NCBI GenBank assembly: GCA_963749115.1
Contig: CAVVLP010000010.1
Span: forward strand, 282,156 to 346,155
Direction: 5' to 3'
Origin: SZUA-36 sp963749115
Lineage (GTDB): Bacteria; Pseudomonadota; Gammaproteobacteria; Xanthomonadales; SZUA-36
DNA length: 64,000 nucleotides
The translations under genes and the position numbers were made by a program. Positions 1-8,986 of the stretch are shown here, in pieces. Positions within the stretch are counted from its first letter, which is position 1. Every line of letters starts with the position of its first letter. The notes beneath the pieces were generated by a model. The model did no database searches, was not told the origin of the DNA, and saw only the letters and a list, made by a program, of their open reading frames with translations.

Positions 1-558
1 TATTGCTGTATAGCAGGTGCAGGCCTGTGTGCATAACATGCTTGGCCGGTACATTGTCCCGCGCCGTTGCTCTGCCCAAACGACGCAGCGACTCAGCTAC
101 CCAGGCTGCGCCAAAGCACTGAAGACAGAATTGATTGAGCGTCTCTTCGAAATCATTCTCAAGCCCATCGACAAATGCCTGCTGTGCCGCAACACTTACA
201 CCAAGGTCCCAATCTGCCTGTTTTGAAAAACAAGGCGTTGCCGCTACCAGTATGGCTTTGTGTACTTTGTGCGGTTGCCTCAGCGCAGCTGCCAGCGTTA
301 CCAGGCCACCCAGCGACCAGCCGATCCATACGGCAGGCGGCAATTCGGACAGGATCAGCTCAGCAACTTCATCCAGGTCCCGGGACAGTGGCACATTGCG
401 ATTGACACCATGACCGGGCAAGTCCACAAGGTTGACACGGAATTCAGAAGCCAGCACGTCAACCACCCCGCCCCAGATTCCACTGTGCATGGCCCAACCG
501 TGCAACAACACCAACTCGGGACCCTGCCCTCGTGTGCTGATTTTCAGGCTTTCAGACA
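1..558 (-). CDS. bioH: Pimeloyl-ACP methyl ester carboxylesterase BioH (partial, cut by window edge)
   Basis: An alpha/beta hydrolase that releases pimeloyl-ACP from its methyl ester, the last step in making the biotin precursor chain. The open frame runs from an ATG at 558 to the window edge (about 186 codons), so the C-terminus with the catalytic Asp and His is missing. Visible motifs are the oxyanion segment LLHGWAMHSGIWG (residues 18-30), the GHG turn near 50 and the nucleophile elbow GWSLGG with Ser82. Its start overlaps the bioF stop by 7 bases (ATGTCTGA), indicating translational coupling in a bioB-bioF-bioH operon. The motifs and the bioF neighbour make BioH much likelier than a generic hydrolase. 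Confidence 0.93.
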
Positions 559-1745
559 TGAGTCGTGGCGGCCACTATTGCATCGAGCAGTGCATCAAGC
601 TGAACAAACTGGTGCGCCGCAGTCAGCGTAATTCTTAATCGGGAGGTGCCCTTGCGTACGGTAGGCGGACGCATGGCAACAACCAGGAAACCCTTTTGTT
701 GTAAACGTGCAGCCAGCTCCAGTGTCGCCTGGCTATCGCCGATTATCATCGGCTGAATGGGTGAATCTGAAGCCATCAAAGCCAGTCCACGACTCGCTGC
801 GCCTTGTCTGAAGTGCCTGATCAGTAACTGCAAATGTTCACGCCGCCAGTCATCTTCAATAACACGGCGCAGAGCGGCGCGTGCCGAGGCCGCCAGTGCC
901 GGTGGCATGGCCGTCGTATAAATGTAACTACGGGCCTCGTTGACCAGGTGATTGACAAGGCTTTCAGAACCGGCGATGAACGCTCCAAAACAACCAAAAG
1001 CCTTACCCAGCGTACCGGTCAGGATGGGTACCTCTAGCTGGTCAAGCCCGGCCGTAGCGACGCTGCCTCGCCCCCCGGGCCCACAAACACCTATCCCGTG
1101 TGCATCATCCACCGCCAGCCACGCTCGATGCTGCAGGCACAGGGACGACATCGCCTTTAAAGGCGCAGTGTCACCATCCATTGAAAAAATACCGTCGCTG
1201 ACCACCAGCGTATTGCCTTCACCGGCATCGCTTAATCGCTTTTGCAGGGCGGCCATATCGACATGTGGATAACGTGATAAACGTGCTTCGCTCAGCCTGG
1301 CGGCGTCGATCAATGAGGCATGGCAAAGCTTGTCCTGGATGATGGTATCACCCTTACCCGTCAGGCTTGTGGCGACCGCCAGGTTGGCAAGGTAGCCCGA
1401 TGAACACAGCAGGACTTTTTCACGCTGGAGAAACTCTGCAAGCTCCTGTTCCAGCAACTTGTGTTCTGTACGAAAACCGGTAACCAATGCGGATGCCCCG
1501 CTGCCCACACCATGGCCGTCAGCCGCATTTTTGAGTGCCGCGACCAGATCAGGATGGGACGCCAGGCCCAGGTAGTCATTACTGCTGAAATTCAGCAACG
1601 GTGTACCATCCGCTTGAACCTCGACCGGATGATTACCGCTCAACACCCGTCTGTGACGCTCGAGGTATTGTGCCTGCCTGCGATCCGCACGGGTATCCAG
1701 CCAGTGGTCCAGGGAACCTGCTTTGCAATCAGACGAATCAACCAT
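552..1745 (-). CDS. bioF: 8-amino-7-oxononanoate synthase BioF
   Basis: PLP-dependent enzyme joining pimeloyl-ACP and L-alanine to give 8-amino-7-oxononanoate (KAPA) in biotin synthesis. At 397 residues it is of normal length. Fold-type I aminotransferase features are present: SSNDYLG near residue 54, VDDAHGIG (Asp213 and His216, cofactor contacts) and the Schiff-base lysine in GTLGKAFG (Lys248). It starts 3 bases after the bioB stop and overlaps bioH. Other alpha-oxoamine synthases (Kbl, HemA) are excluded mainly by the context and the BioF-like N-terminus. Confidence 0.97.
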   Translation of the reverse strand: MVDSSDCKAGSLDHWLDTRADRRQAQYLERHRRVLSGNHPVEVQADGTPLLNFSSNDYLGLASHPDLVAALKNAADGHGVGSGASALVTGFRTEHKLLEQELAEFLQREKVLLCSSGYLANLAVATSLTGKGDTIIQDKLCHASLIDAARLSEARLSRYPHVDMAALQKRLSDAGEGNTLVVSDGIFSMDGDTAPLKAMSSLCLQHRAWLAVDDAHGIGVCGPGGRGSVATAGLDQLEVPILTGTLGKAFGCFGAFIAGSESLVNHLVNEARSYIYTTAMPPALAASARAALRRVIEDDWRREHLQLLIRHFRQGAASRGLALMASDSPIQPMIIGDSQATLELAARLQQKGFLVVAMRPPTVRKGTSRLRITLTAAHQFVQLDALLDAIVAATTHV

Positions 1746-1748
1746 TCT

Positions 1749-2729
1749 TTAGCCCGCGGCAGTTTGCCGTGGTTCGGTGGTTTGCATGCCAAGCCGTTTA
1801 AGCAAGGCCATATCCCGGGCTGCCTCGGGATTGTCAGTGGTCAATAGCTTGTCACCGTAAAAAATTGAGTTGGCGCCGGCGAAAAAACACAGTGCCTGCA
1901 TTTCATCGTTCATTTCTGTGCGGCCGGCAGATAAGCGCACCACCGATTTCGGCATAACAATACGGGCGATGGCGATGGTACGCACAAATTCCAGCGGGTC
2001 GATCGACTCCACACCCTCCAGCGGCGTGCCGGGAACCTGTACCAGGTTATTCACCGGCACACTTTGTGGATGGGTGGGCAGGTTGGCCAGTTGCACGATC
2101 AATTCCGCCCTGTCCTCACGTGTCTCACCCATGCCGACAATACCGCCACAGCAAACATTCAGACCGGCAGAACGGACATTCTCAAGCGTTTCGAGGCGAT
2201 GCTCGTAGGTTCGTGTCTGGATGACTTTCTTATAATAGTCGGGTGATGTATCCAGGTTATGGTTGTAATAGTCCAGCCCGGCTCCTTTGAGCCGTTGTGC
2301 CTGCTGGGCATTGAGCATACCGAGGGTCACGCAGGTTTCCATACCCAGCGCCTTGACGCCCTTGACCATTTCAATGACCTTGTCCAGATCCCGGTCCTTG
2401 GGGCTTCGCCAGGCTGCGCCCATGCAAAAACGTGAGGCACCACCGTTCTTCGCCGCCTGCGCCGCTTCCAGCACGGCTTCGACATCCATAACCGTTTCAG
2501 GCTCCAGGCCGGTGTCATAGCGGATGCTTTGCGGACAATACTTACAGTCTTCAGGGCAAGCCCCTGTCTTGATACTGAGCAAAGTGCTGATTTGAACTTC
2601 CCGCGGATTGAAGTACAAACGATGTACCTGATGGGCACGAAACAACAATTCATTAAACGGCAGCTCAAAAAGATCGAGCACTTCGGACTGCAACCAGTCA
2701 TGTCGGACTTCAGATTTTTGGGTACTCAT
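1749..2729 (-). CDS. bioB: Biotin synthase BioB
   Basis: Radical SAM enzyme inserting sulfur into dethiobiotin. At 326 residues it is of normal length. The SAM-cluster motif CPEDCKYC is present (Cys58, Cys62, Cys65), and later cysteines in the CCGGIVGMGETRED segment fit the auxiliary [2Fe-2S] cluster. It is the first gene of the leftward biotin operon, and the about 60-base gap to divergent comF must hold both promoters. I saw no convincing BirA operator palindrome in that gap. bioC, bioD and bioA are not in view; bioC and bioD often follow bioH, so they may lie beyond the left edge. Confidence 0.98.
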   Translation of the reverse strand: MSTQKSEVRHDWLQSEVLDLFELPFNELLFRAHQVHRLYFNPREVQISTLLSIKTGACPEDCKYCPQSIRYDTGLEPETVMDVEAVLEAAQAAKNGGASRFCMGAAWRSPKDRDLDKVIEMVKGVKALGMETCVTLGMLNAQQAQRLKGAGLDYYNHNLDTSPDYYKKVIQTRTYEHRLETLENVRSAGLNVCCGGIVGMGETREDRAELIVQLANLPTHPQSVPVNNLVQVPGTPLEGVESIDPLEFVRTIAIARIVMPKSVVRLSAGRTEMNDEMQALCFFAGANSIFYGDKLLTTDNPEAARDMALLKRLGMQTTEPRQTAAG

Positions 2730-2788
2730 GCTTTCCAGGCTCCAGTCTTGAGGGTGCTATCAGGCGCCGTTACAGGCCCGACCGGGGC

Positions 2789-3583
2789 ATGAAGTATGAA
2801 AAGCACATGAAGGCCTGTCAACCTGAAAACACAATCAAGGTTGACAGCCGTTGGTGGTATTCGGTACTGGACTTCATATTACCGCCCCATTGTGTGCTTT
2901 GTGGCCAGCCTTCGGGGCCCATCTGCATCTGTGCACGATGCAAAACAGACCTGCCCTGGCACGGCCCGCACTGTCTCAGGTGCGGCCTGCCACTGGGCTC
3001 ACCCAGGGACAAAATTTGCGGTGCATGCATTTCTAAAAAGCCACCGTTCTTTCGCACGGTTTACCCGTTGCAGTATGAGTTTCCAGTGAACCGCCTGGTG
3101 CAGGTGTTCAAATTCAAACGCCAACTGGCAGCCGGCAGGATTCTGAGTCACTTGATCTGTGAACATGTCACCCAACAGGAGTCGAGTCTTCCGGATATGC
3201 TCGTACCGGTACCATTGCACAATCATCGCTTACTGAGCCGGGGGTTTAACCAGGCTTATGAACTGGCAGCTTACGCCGGCAGGGTACTCGACATCCCATT
3301 ACTCACAGGCGGATTGAGGCGTCGGCGAAACACCCGGGCACAATCCGGTCTGAGCCGTAAACAACGGCGCAAAAACGTACGGGGGGCTTTTTACTGGCAT
3401 GGCACCGGCAAACCGGGCCGCCATGTTGCGTTGATCGATGACGTGATGACCACCGGAACAACGGTCACCGAGTGCGCCAGGGTATTGAAAAAAGCCGGCT
3501 CTAAACGTGTTGATATATGGGTTGCAGCGCGGGCTATTCCAGTCAATCAGTCAGAATCAGCGAGCACGACCCAACGTTCATGA
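2789..3583 (+). CDS. comF: ComF family phosphoribosyltransferase-like protein
   Basis: A 264-residue ComF/GntX-type protein, linked to DNA uptake or nucleotide salvage, with no settled biochemical role. The N-terminus has a multi-cysteine zinc-ribbon region (CVLC at 35-38, C48/C51, CLRC at 62-65, CGAC at 77-80). The C-terminus has the type I PRTase PRPP loop VALIDDVMTTGTTV near residue 218. It diverges from bioB, the classic gammaproteobacterial comF-bio arrangement. Its 3' end overlaps the convergent GNAT gene by 37 bases. An in-frame ATG at 2807 is an alternative start. Confidence 0.92.
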   Translation: MKYEKHMKACQPENTIKVDSRWWYSVLDFILPPHCVLCGQPSGPICICARCKTDLPWHGPHCLRCGLPLGSPRDKICGACISKKPPFFRTVYPLQYEFPVNRLVQVFKFKRQLAAGRILSHLICEHVTQQESSLPDMLVPVPLHNHRLLSRGFNQAYELAAYAGRVLDIPLLTGGLRRRRNTRAQSGLSRKQRRKNVRGAFYWHGTGKPGRHVALIDDVMTTGTTVTECARVLKKAGSKRVDIWVAARAIPVNQSESASTTQRS

Positions 3584-4071
3584 TCACACCACTCACCGTT
3601 GATCTTTAAGAAGCGCGGCGAATAGCCTTCATATTGAAAACCTACACTGCGGGCCAATCCAATTGAAGCCAGGTTGCCCGGCTGAATATTGGCCTCAAGC
3701 CGATGCAAACCGAGTTCGTCGAAAGCATGCTGAATAACCTGCAGCAGACCTTCTTTCATATAGCCACTATCAGTCTGGTTAACCACACCGTAGTAGCTGA
3801 CATACGCACTGCACAAGGCCTCGTAAGTGATGACATTGAGGTTGATTACGCCGCAGATAACCCCGTCATGTATGCGTTTCACCAGGAACCCGGTTTCATT
3901 GACCCGTTCCAGACGCTTCATGTAACGTTCCCAGCCTGCGTGGTCCTTGGGAGCAGTCACCCACGGGTGATGTAAGCCAACACTGTCCCGCATTGCGCTC
4001 AGAAACGCTTCTTCATCCGCAGCTTCCGGCGGCTGAATACGGGTTCTGAATCCTTGTATTGAGAGCATCAT
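3547..4071 (-). CDS. GNAT family N-acetyltransferase (RimJ/RimL type)
   Basis: A 174-residue GNAT-fold protein most like RimJ/RimL-type acetyltransferases, which modify ribosomal-protein N-termini or small amines. Visible family features are RTRIQPPEAADEEAFL at the N-terminus, the helix following the acetyl-CoA loop (YMKEGLLQVIQHAFDELGL), RLEANIQPGNLASIGLARSVGF (motif B, with the typical NxxS segment) and a C-terminal ERWVVL strand. It starts 3 bases after the ubiA stop and is probably co-transcribed with it. The substrate cannot be inferred. Confidence 0.88.
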   Translation of the reverse strand: MMLSIQGFRTRIQPPEAADEEAFLSAMRDSVGLHHPWVTAPKDHAGWERYMKRLERVNETGFLVKRIHDGVICGVINLNVITYEALCSAYVSYYGVVNQTDSGYMKEGLLQVIQHAFDELGLHRLEANIQPGNLASIGLARSVGFQYEGYSPRFLKINGEWCDHERWVVLADSD

Positions 4072-4074
4072 GGT

Positions 4075-4932
4075 TCAGTTGATCGTGTAGTGGATCAGCA
4101 GGCCGATCCAGATGGCCACACCGACCCAGTTATTATTCAGAAAGGCTTTGAAACAGGCATCACGATCCCGGTTTCTGACCTGGTACTGCTGCCAGGCAAA
4201 CAGGACAGCGGCAAATGCCACACCGGCGTACCAGGGCCAGCTAAATTGCAGTCTCAAACCCAGCCATATGAGCAAGGCAATCATCAATAATTTCAACAGA
4301 CGCAGGATCAGCAGGTCAAAACGGCCAAACAGGATGGCGGTAGACTTCAGGCCGATCGAAATATCATCATCGCGGTCTACCATCGCGTACAGGGTATCGT
4401 AGATGACTGACCAGATGACATTGATAAGTAAAATCAGCCATGCAGCAGATGCCAGATGCCCTGTTTCTGCGGCAAAAGCCATCGGTATACCCCAGCCAAA
4501 AGCCACTCCCAGCACGACCTGGGGGAAATGTGTCCAGCGCTTGAAGAAGGGATAGGTCGAGGCCAGCACGGCACCGGCAAACGCCAGCTTGATGGTCAGT
4601 GCATTGGTCATCAGCACCAGCCCGAAAGCCAATAGCATCAGCACAAAAAAAGTCAGTATGGCCTGGCGTACGGTCAATTCCCCGGAGGCCAGCGGTCGGC
4701 CACGCGTACGCTCAACGTGAGGATCGAAATCCCGGTCGGCGACATCGTTCATGATACAACCCGCCGCGCGCATCAGGACCACACCGGTGCAGAAAATCAG
4801 TATGTTTTTGAGCGATGGATGACCCTCACCCGCTATCCACAGGGCCCACAGCGTCGGCCACAACAACAATAATATGCCAATCGGCCGGTCAAACCGCATC
4901 AATCGCCACAAGGCGTTCCATTTCACTTGCAT
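4075..4932 (-). CDS. ubiA: 4-hydroxybenzoate octaprenyltransferase UbiA
   Basis: Integral membrane prenyltransferase attaching the polyprenyl tail to 4-hydroxybenzoate in ubiquinone synthesis. The open frame extends upstream, but family alignment favours the ATG at 4932 (MQVKWNALWRLMRFDRPIG), giving 285 residues. The first Asp-rich motif NDVADRDFD (residues 62-70) and the second, YAMVDRDDDISIG, both needed for Mg-diphosphate binding, are intact, and about eight hydrophobic helices are visible. It diverges from tatD. UbiC is not adjacent. This implies a ubiquinone-based respiratory chain. Confidence 0.96.
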   Translation of the reverse strand: MQVKWNALWRLMRFDRPIGILLLLWPTLWALWIAGEGHPSLKNILIFCTGVVLMRAAGCIMNDVADRDFDPHVERTRGRPLASGELTVRQAILTFFVLMLLAFGLVLMTNALTIKLAFAGAVLASTYPFFKRWTHFPQVVLGVAFGWGIPMAFAAETGHLASAAWLILLINVIWSVIYDTLYAMVDRDDDISIGLKSTAILFGRFDLLILRLLKLLMIALLIWLGLRLQFSWPWYAGVAFAAVLFAWQQYQVRNRDRDACFKAFLNNNWVGVAIWIGLLIHYTIN

Positions 4933-5002
4933 CTGCGGGATTGTATGGCAACGGAAGTCTTGTGCAAGCATCTGTGATAAAAAAAATATTACAATGCGCG
5001 CC

Positions 5003-5790
5003 ATGGAACTCATCGACATTGGCTGTAATCTCACACACGACTCATTCGATGTCGACCGCGAGCAGGTCATAGAGGCGGCGTTTCAAGCCGGTGTAAGCCA
5101 GATGATCGTTACCGGTGCCAGCGCCGAGGGCAGCCAGCAAGCCCTGCAACTGGCTACCGAGTGGCCGCAAAAACTATTTGCAACCGCAGGTGTGCATCCG
5201 CACCGGGCTTCAACTTACGATAGCGAGACCGATAGCTTGTTACGCGAGTTGGCCGGCCAGCCTGCTGTTGTCGCCATCGGTGAAACCGGTCTGGATTATT
5301 TTCGGGATTTCTCACCGCGTAAAGCGCAACGATCCGCATTCGAACAACAGATTCAGATCGCCATTGAGACCGGTTTGCCTTTTTTCCTGCACCAGCGTGA
5401 TGCACACGAGGATTTTGTCGCCATTCTCAAAGAATACCGTGACCAGCTGAATGATGTGGTCGTCCATTGTTTTACCGGTAGCCAGACCGAACTGCATGAG
5501 TGTCTCGACCTGAATTTCCATATCGGAATCACCGGTTGGATTTGCGATGAGCGGCGCGGTACGCACATGAAGGAGTATATGAAAGATATTCCATCAGACC
5601 GCCTGATGATCGAAACCGACGCACCCTATCTGAAACCCCGCAATCTGCGCCCGAAAATCAAGAGCCATCGCAATGAACCCCGTTACTGCCATGGATACTC
5701 GGCACCCTCGCCGCCTGCCGGAATCAACACCCGGAGGAACTGGCGGAAGCCACCACCCGTAACGCAAGGGCATTTTTTCGTCTAAGCTAA
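5003..5790 (+). CDS. tatD: TatD family metal-dependent hydrolase/DNase (frameshifted in this sequence)
   Basis: TatD-family TIM-barrel hydrolase (3'-5' DNase/RNase activity in E. coli TatD). Metal-binding motifs appear in order: DIGCNLTH, VHPH, GETGLDYF, HQRDAHEDF, HCFTG and ETDAPYL. The frame breaks near 5687: after RNEPRY the reading continues in the wrong frame, while the family C-terminus (LPWILGTLAAC, then EELAEATTRNARAFF) is present one base over and stops at 5790. One missing base, most simply a lost C in a TACCTG context, explains this. The ATG at 5003 is preferred over 4994 by homology. Probably intact in the organism. Confidence 0.9.
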
Positions 5791-5814
5791 GAATAAACGG
5801 AGGAGATCAATACC

Positions 5815-6232
5815 ATGGCCCATAACAAGACAAAACCGACAACAGCAGAAGGTTTCAGAGTTCATCGCCGGTATCGAAGACAAGGTCAAACGTGCTGACT
5901 GCCGTGAATTGATGAAACTGATGTCAGAAATTACCGGCAATCGCGCAAAAATGTGGGGGCCGAGCATCGTTGGTTACGGCAAGTATCACTACAAATACGA
6001 AAGCGGGCGCGAAGGTGATTTTTTCCTGACAGGCTTCTCACCACGAAAACAGGCCCTGACGATTTATATTATTTCCGGGTTCAGCATCAATCCGAAACTG
6101 ATGGAAAAACTGGGTAAATACAAAACGGGCAAATCCTGTCTCTACGTGAAGAAACTCGATGACCTGGACCGTTCGGTGCTGGCGCAACTGGTTAAGGAAT
6201 CTGTGGCGTATATACGTAAAAAGTACCCTTGA
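5815..6232 (+). CDS. DUF1801 domain protein (frameshifted near its N-terminus)
   Basis: A short DUF1801 (YdhG/YjhB-like) protein of unknown function. The body RAKMWGPSIVGYGKYHYKY, FFLTGFSPRKQALTIYI and the YVKKLDDLD segment are the family hallmarks. The ATG at 5815, preceded by GGAGG, is in a different frame from the body. Dropping one A from the AAAA run near 5837 joins them and gives MAHNKTNRQQQKVSEFIAG before the body. The total length is 3n+1, consistent with a one-base insertion. It follows tatD by 24 bases and may share its transcript. Confidence 0.82.
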
Positions 6233-6702
6233 CGCTGCGGTTCTAACACTTCATCTAAACCCCCAACGCTTTAGCAATTGATTGGTGACTATTGGCCATG
6301 CCTGGACTACAGGGCTATGCAGTGCGCCAGCGTCGGGACACGCCTGAGGCCTCAGAGAGGCTTCGCGTCGCACATCCATGTGCTCAGTCGCGAAGTACCG
6401 TTCATCCTGACACGTAAAGGTCCTGAAACAAGACACCACACCCCCTCGGCTTTGTGCGAAAGCATGTGGTCATGGTTTCTGATAGATGCACATCGTTTGA
6501 TACTGAGCTGGGGTGGGTATTAACTTATCAGGACCTTGAGCGACAGGGATGTCGCGCCAGAGCGTACATGGATGTATTCACAGCGAGTCCTGGTAAGTTA
6601 ATACCCATCACAGCGCCCCCACCTTACAAATGATGAAGGACACTTTCATAAAGCAACCAGAGGGATGATGAACCCATTCGTTGGCTTTTGATTCTGCAAA
6701 AA
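6233..6702. other. Intergenic region with degenerate repeats, no supported gene
   Basis: About 470 bases without a credible coding frame. Two related GC-rich stretches (about 6290-6425 and 6512-6609) share the vocabulary GACA/CAGGGATGT, CGCCAGCG and CATGGATGTA, typical of dispersed intergenic repeats in Gammaproteobacteria. The right one is a clear hairpin and is listed separately. Short open frames here have no recognisable features. Confidence 0.5.
6512..6609. repeat. Palindromic intergenic repeat (long hairpin)
   Basis: Arms at 6512-6533 (GGGTATTAACTTATCAGGAC core) and 6587-6609 (its reverse complement, GTCCTGGTAAGTTAATACCC) pair over about 22 bases with few mismatches around a 53-base loop. 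The loop holds smaller palindromes (GCGACAGGGATGTCGC). It resembles a dispersed REP/MITE-type element rather than a terminator, since no T-run follows. No second full copy lies in the window. Confidence 0.6.
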
Positions 6703-6726
6703 AAAAGGAGCCAGTCGGCTCCTTTT
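6703..6726 (-). terminator. Rho-independent terminator of the desaturase remnant
   Basis: A perfect 10-bp stem (AAAAGGAGCC / GGCTCCTTTT) with an AGTC loop, and a run of T on the minus strand after it. It is nearly identical to the terminator at 6945-6969 and sits in the same position relative to the truncated desaturase tail, so gene end and terminator were duplicated together. Confidence 0.85.
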
Positions 6727-6743
6727 ACAATCAAATCGATGCT

Positions 6744-6905
6744 TTACCCGACAAACTGAGCGGTAAGCATGGTCATGCGTTTACGTTGCATTTTCAGCTC
6801 TCTTTCCAACTCCCGGTAACGTGCAGTCAATGCATTTTGATCGATGGCATCAGCCAGTTTCTGCTTGCCCTGTTGCATACGTTCCATTTGCAGCTGTTGC
6901 GAAGC
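6744..6905 (-). pseudogene. Fossil 3' end of a second acyl-CoA desaturase gene
   Basis: Minus-strand translation gives about 53 residues (QQLQMERMQQGKQKLADAID at the start, MTMLTAQFVG and a stop at the end). They match the C-terminus of the intact desaturase at 6990-8127 with roughly ten substitutions. No upstream catalytic part remains: the match ends near 6905 and about 40 bases later the intact gene's terminator begins. This is a decayed tandem duplication. Conservative changes (R to K, V to M) suggest the copy was under selection before truncation, or diverged as a paralogue. Confidence 0.85.
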
Positions 6906-6944
6906 ACCAGTGAGTTCCAATCCTTAATATTTCTTCAAAGATAA

Positions 6945-6969
6945 AAAAAGGAGCCAATTGGCTCCTTTT
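6945..6969 (-). terminator. Rho-independent terminator after the desaturase gene
   Basis: A perfect stem (AAAAGGAGCC / GGCTCCTTTT) with an AATT loop, followed on the minus strand by seven T. It lies 21 bases past the desaturase stop. Confidence 0.88.
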
Positions 6970-6989
6970 CCATACTATGTCACAGCAAA

Positions 6990-8127
6990 TCAGCCAACAA
7001 ACTGGGCCGTCAACATGATGACACGTTTACGCTGCATTCTGAGCTCTCTTTCCAACTCCCGGTAACGTGCGGTCAGGGCGCTCTGGTCGATGGCATCAGC
7101 CAGTTTCTGGCGGCCTTGCTGCACGCGTTCCATTTGCAGTTGCTGCCATTGGTTAACCGTTTCCTTGAACTGGGCATATTCCTTTTCAAGCATTTCACGC
7201 CAGCGCGGGTTTACTGAAGACCGGTCAATTTTTGCCTGCGCGCGCTTAAATATCATCGCAAGGCGGGCACGCTGGATCTTGAAGTCCGGTGTACGTTTCA
7301 GGTTCTTGGCCATACCCAACCATGCGCAGCCAGCAATAAACCACTTGTTGATATCGTACTGCCACCAGCGAATACCGTTACGGTAATCGCTTTGAAACAG
7401 GTGGTGGAAGTTATGGTAGCCCTCACCATAGGTAACGATGGCAAGAAACCAGTTATCCCTTGCAGTGTTCTCATCAGTGTACGGACGGCTACCCCACATA
7501 TGGGCCAGCGAATTGATGAAAAATGTGAGGTGGTGACTGATCACCAGGCGCAAAACGCCAGCCAACAGGATTACACCCCAGATATCACCAACCATCCAAC
7601 CCAGCAGCAAGGGCAAGCCGACATTGGTCACCAGCTACCAGTGGCCAGTAATACTTGTGCTGCCAGGCAACGATCGGGTCACGCTCCAGGTCAGGAACGA
7701 CACTCCAGTCCAGCCTGCCGCTCTTGTAATCTCTCAGCATCCAGCCAATGTGCGCAAACCAGAAACCACGGCCAATTGAATACGGGTCCTTGTCGTTATC
7801 ATCGACATCACGATGGTGGAAACGGTGGCGGATACACCAGACCAGGATGCTGTTTTGAAGCGCCATGCCACCCACAATTGCGAGGTACAGACGCATCAGC
7901 CAATTGGCTTCATAGGCACGGTGCGACCACAGGCGGTGATAGCCACTGCCGATACCGATACCGCTTGTGACCAGGAAAATCGCGAAAAAGGCCCAGGCCC
8001 ATCCGCTGAACCCATACACAAAGCCATACCAGGGTACGATGGTCACAGCGGCCAGAAAGGTCAGGCCCAGAACCAGCGTTACAGGCCAGTTTATCTCGGC
8101 CTTTTCAGTTTTATATTCATTCGTCAT
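6990..8127 (-). CDS. Acyl-CoA (stearoyl-CoA type) fatty acid desaturase (frameshifted)
   Basis: Membrane di-iron desaturase introducing a double bond into acyl chains, usually delta-9, in the inner membrane. The three histidine boxes are present: HRLWSH, HRFHH and YHNFHH, with four to five hydrophobic spans between. The frame breaks near 7625: the first part ends at KYYWPLV and the rest resumes at NVGLPLLLGWMVG one frame over. The total length is 3n+1, so one extra base explains it. The long charged C-terminal helix (residues about 290-378, Arg/Lys/Gln-rich) is a tail seen in aquatic gammaproteobacterial desaturases. A duplicate of this tail lies at 6744-6905. Confidence 0.92.
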
Positions 8128-8211
8128 TAAAAAATACTCAATAATTTTGCGTAACAGAACTTTCTATTATATCGCAGTGCGTTTGATCAAGCGTTAAGAT
8201 TTCAATAAGCA

Positions 8212-8986
8212 TCAACTTCGCAAACCGGTTCCCCGGTGTAAAAGCCACAGACAGAGGCCCGCCAGACGCCACGACAAAGACACCCATAATGATATAGGCA
8301 TAAGTTATTTCGACATCTGACACACCCAGTATTCCGTAGCGAAAACCATTGACCATGTACAGGATCGGGTTGAAGGCTGAAAGTCTTTGCCAGAATTCCG
8401 GCAACAGGCTGATCGAATAGAAAACCCCGCCCAGGTAGGTCAGCGGTGTGAGGATAAATGTCGGAATAATGGCTATATCATCAAACTTGTTGGCAAATAT
8501 GGCATTCACCATCCCGGCCATGGCAAACACGATGGATGTCAACAACAGCACGGAGACCATGATCAGCGGATGCTGCACTTCGACACGTGTAAAAAACAGC
8601 GAAATGACCATGACTACCGAACCGACCATCAATCCCCGCACCAGCGCGCCGGTGACATAACCGGCCAGGATGACCCAGTTGGGGAGTGGTGAAATCAGAA
8701 GTTCTTCGATATGCCGTCCGAACTTGGCACCAAAAAAAGATGAAACCATGTTGCCGTAGGAACTGGTGATAACGGACATCATGATCAGCCCGGGAACGAT
8801 GAACTGCATATAGTCAAAACCACCCATATCACCGATGCGGCGGCCAATCAGGTTGCCGAAAATAATAAAATAAAGCGTCATCGTGATGGCCGGGGGCACC
8901 ACCGTCTGCGCCCAGATACGCAAAATACGCGTGACTTCCTTGTGCACGATGGTTTTGTAACCCACCCAGTTCACACGTGCATTCAT
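8212..8986 (-). CDS. ABC-2 type transporter permease (frameshift at C-terminus)
   Basis: Six-helix ABC-2 permease (E. coli YadH/NodJ type), about 258 residues. Features: TMTLYFIIFGNLIGRRIG after helix 1, a long central GxxxG-rich region, and the family segment FILTPLTYLGGVFYSISLLP. The uncorrected frame runs on to 8138 with a nonsensical tail. Shifting one base near 8266 gives LAGLCLWLLHRGTGLRS and a stop at 8212, the normal family ending. The length is 3n+1. It overlaps the upstream ATPase gene by 4 bases (ATGA), so they form one exporter; the substrate is unknown. Confidence 0.9.

Noticed and set aside
2730..2788. BirA operator or riboswitch before bioB
   Set aside because: No TTGTAAACC-type palindrome and no conserved riboswitch structure was seen.
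7392..7970. 192-codon plus-strand frame
   Set aside because: Antisense of the desaturase histidine-box region.
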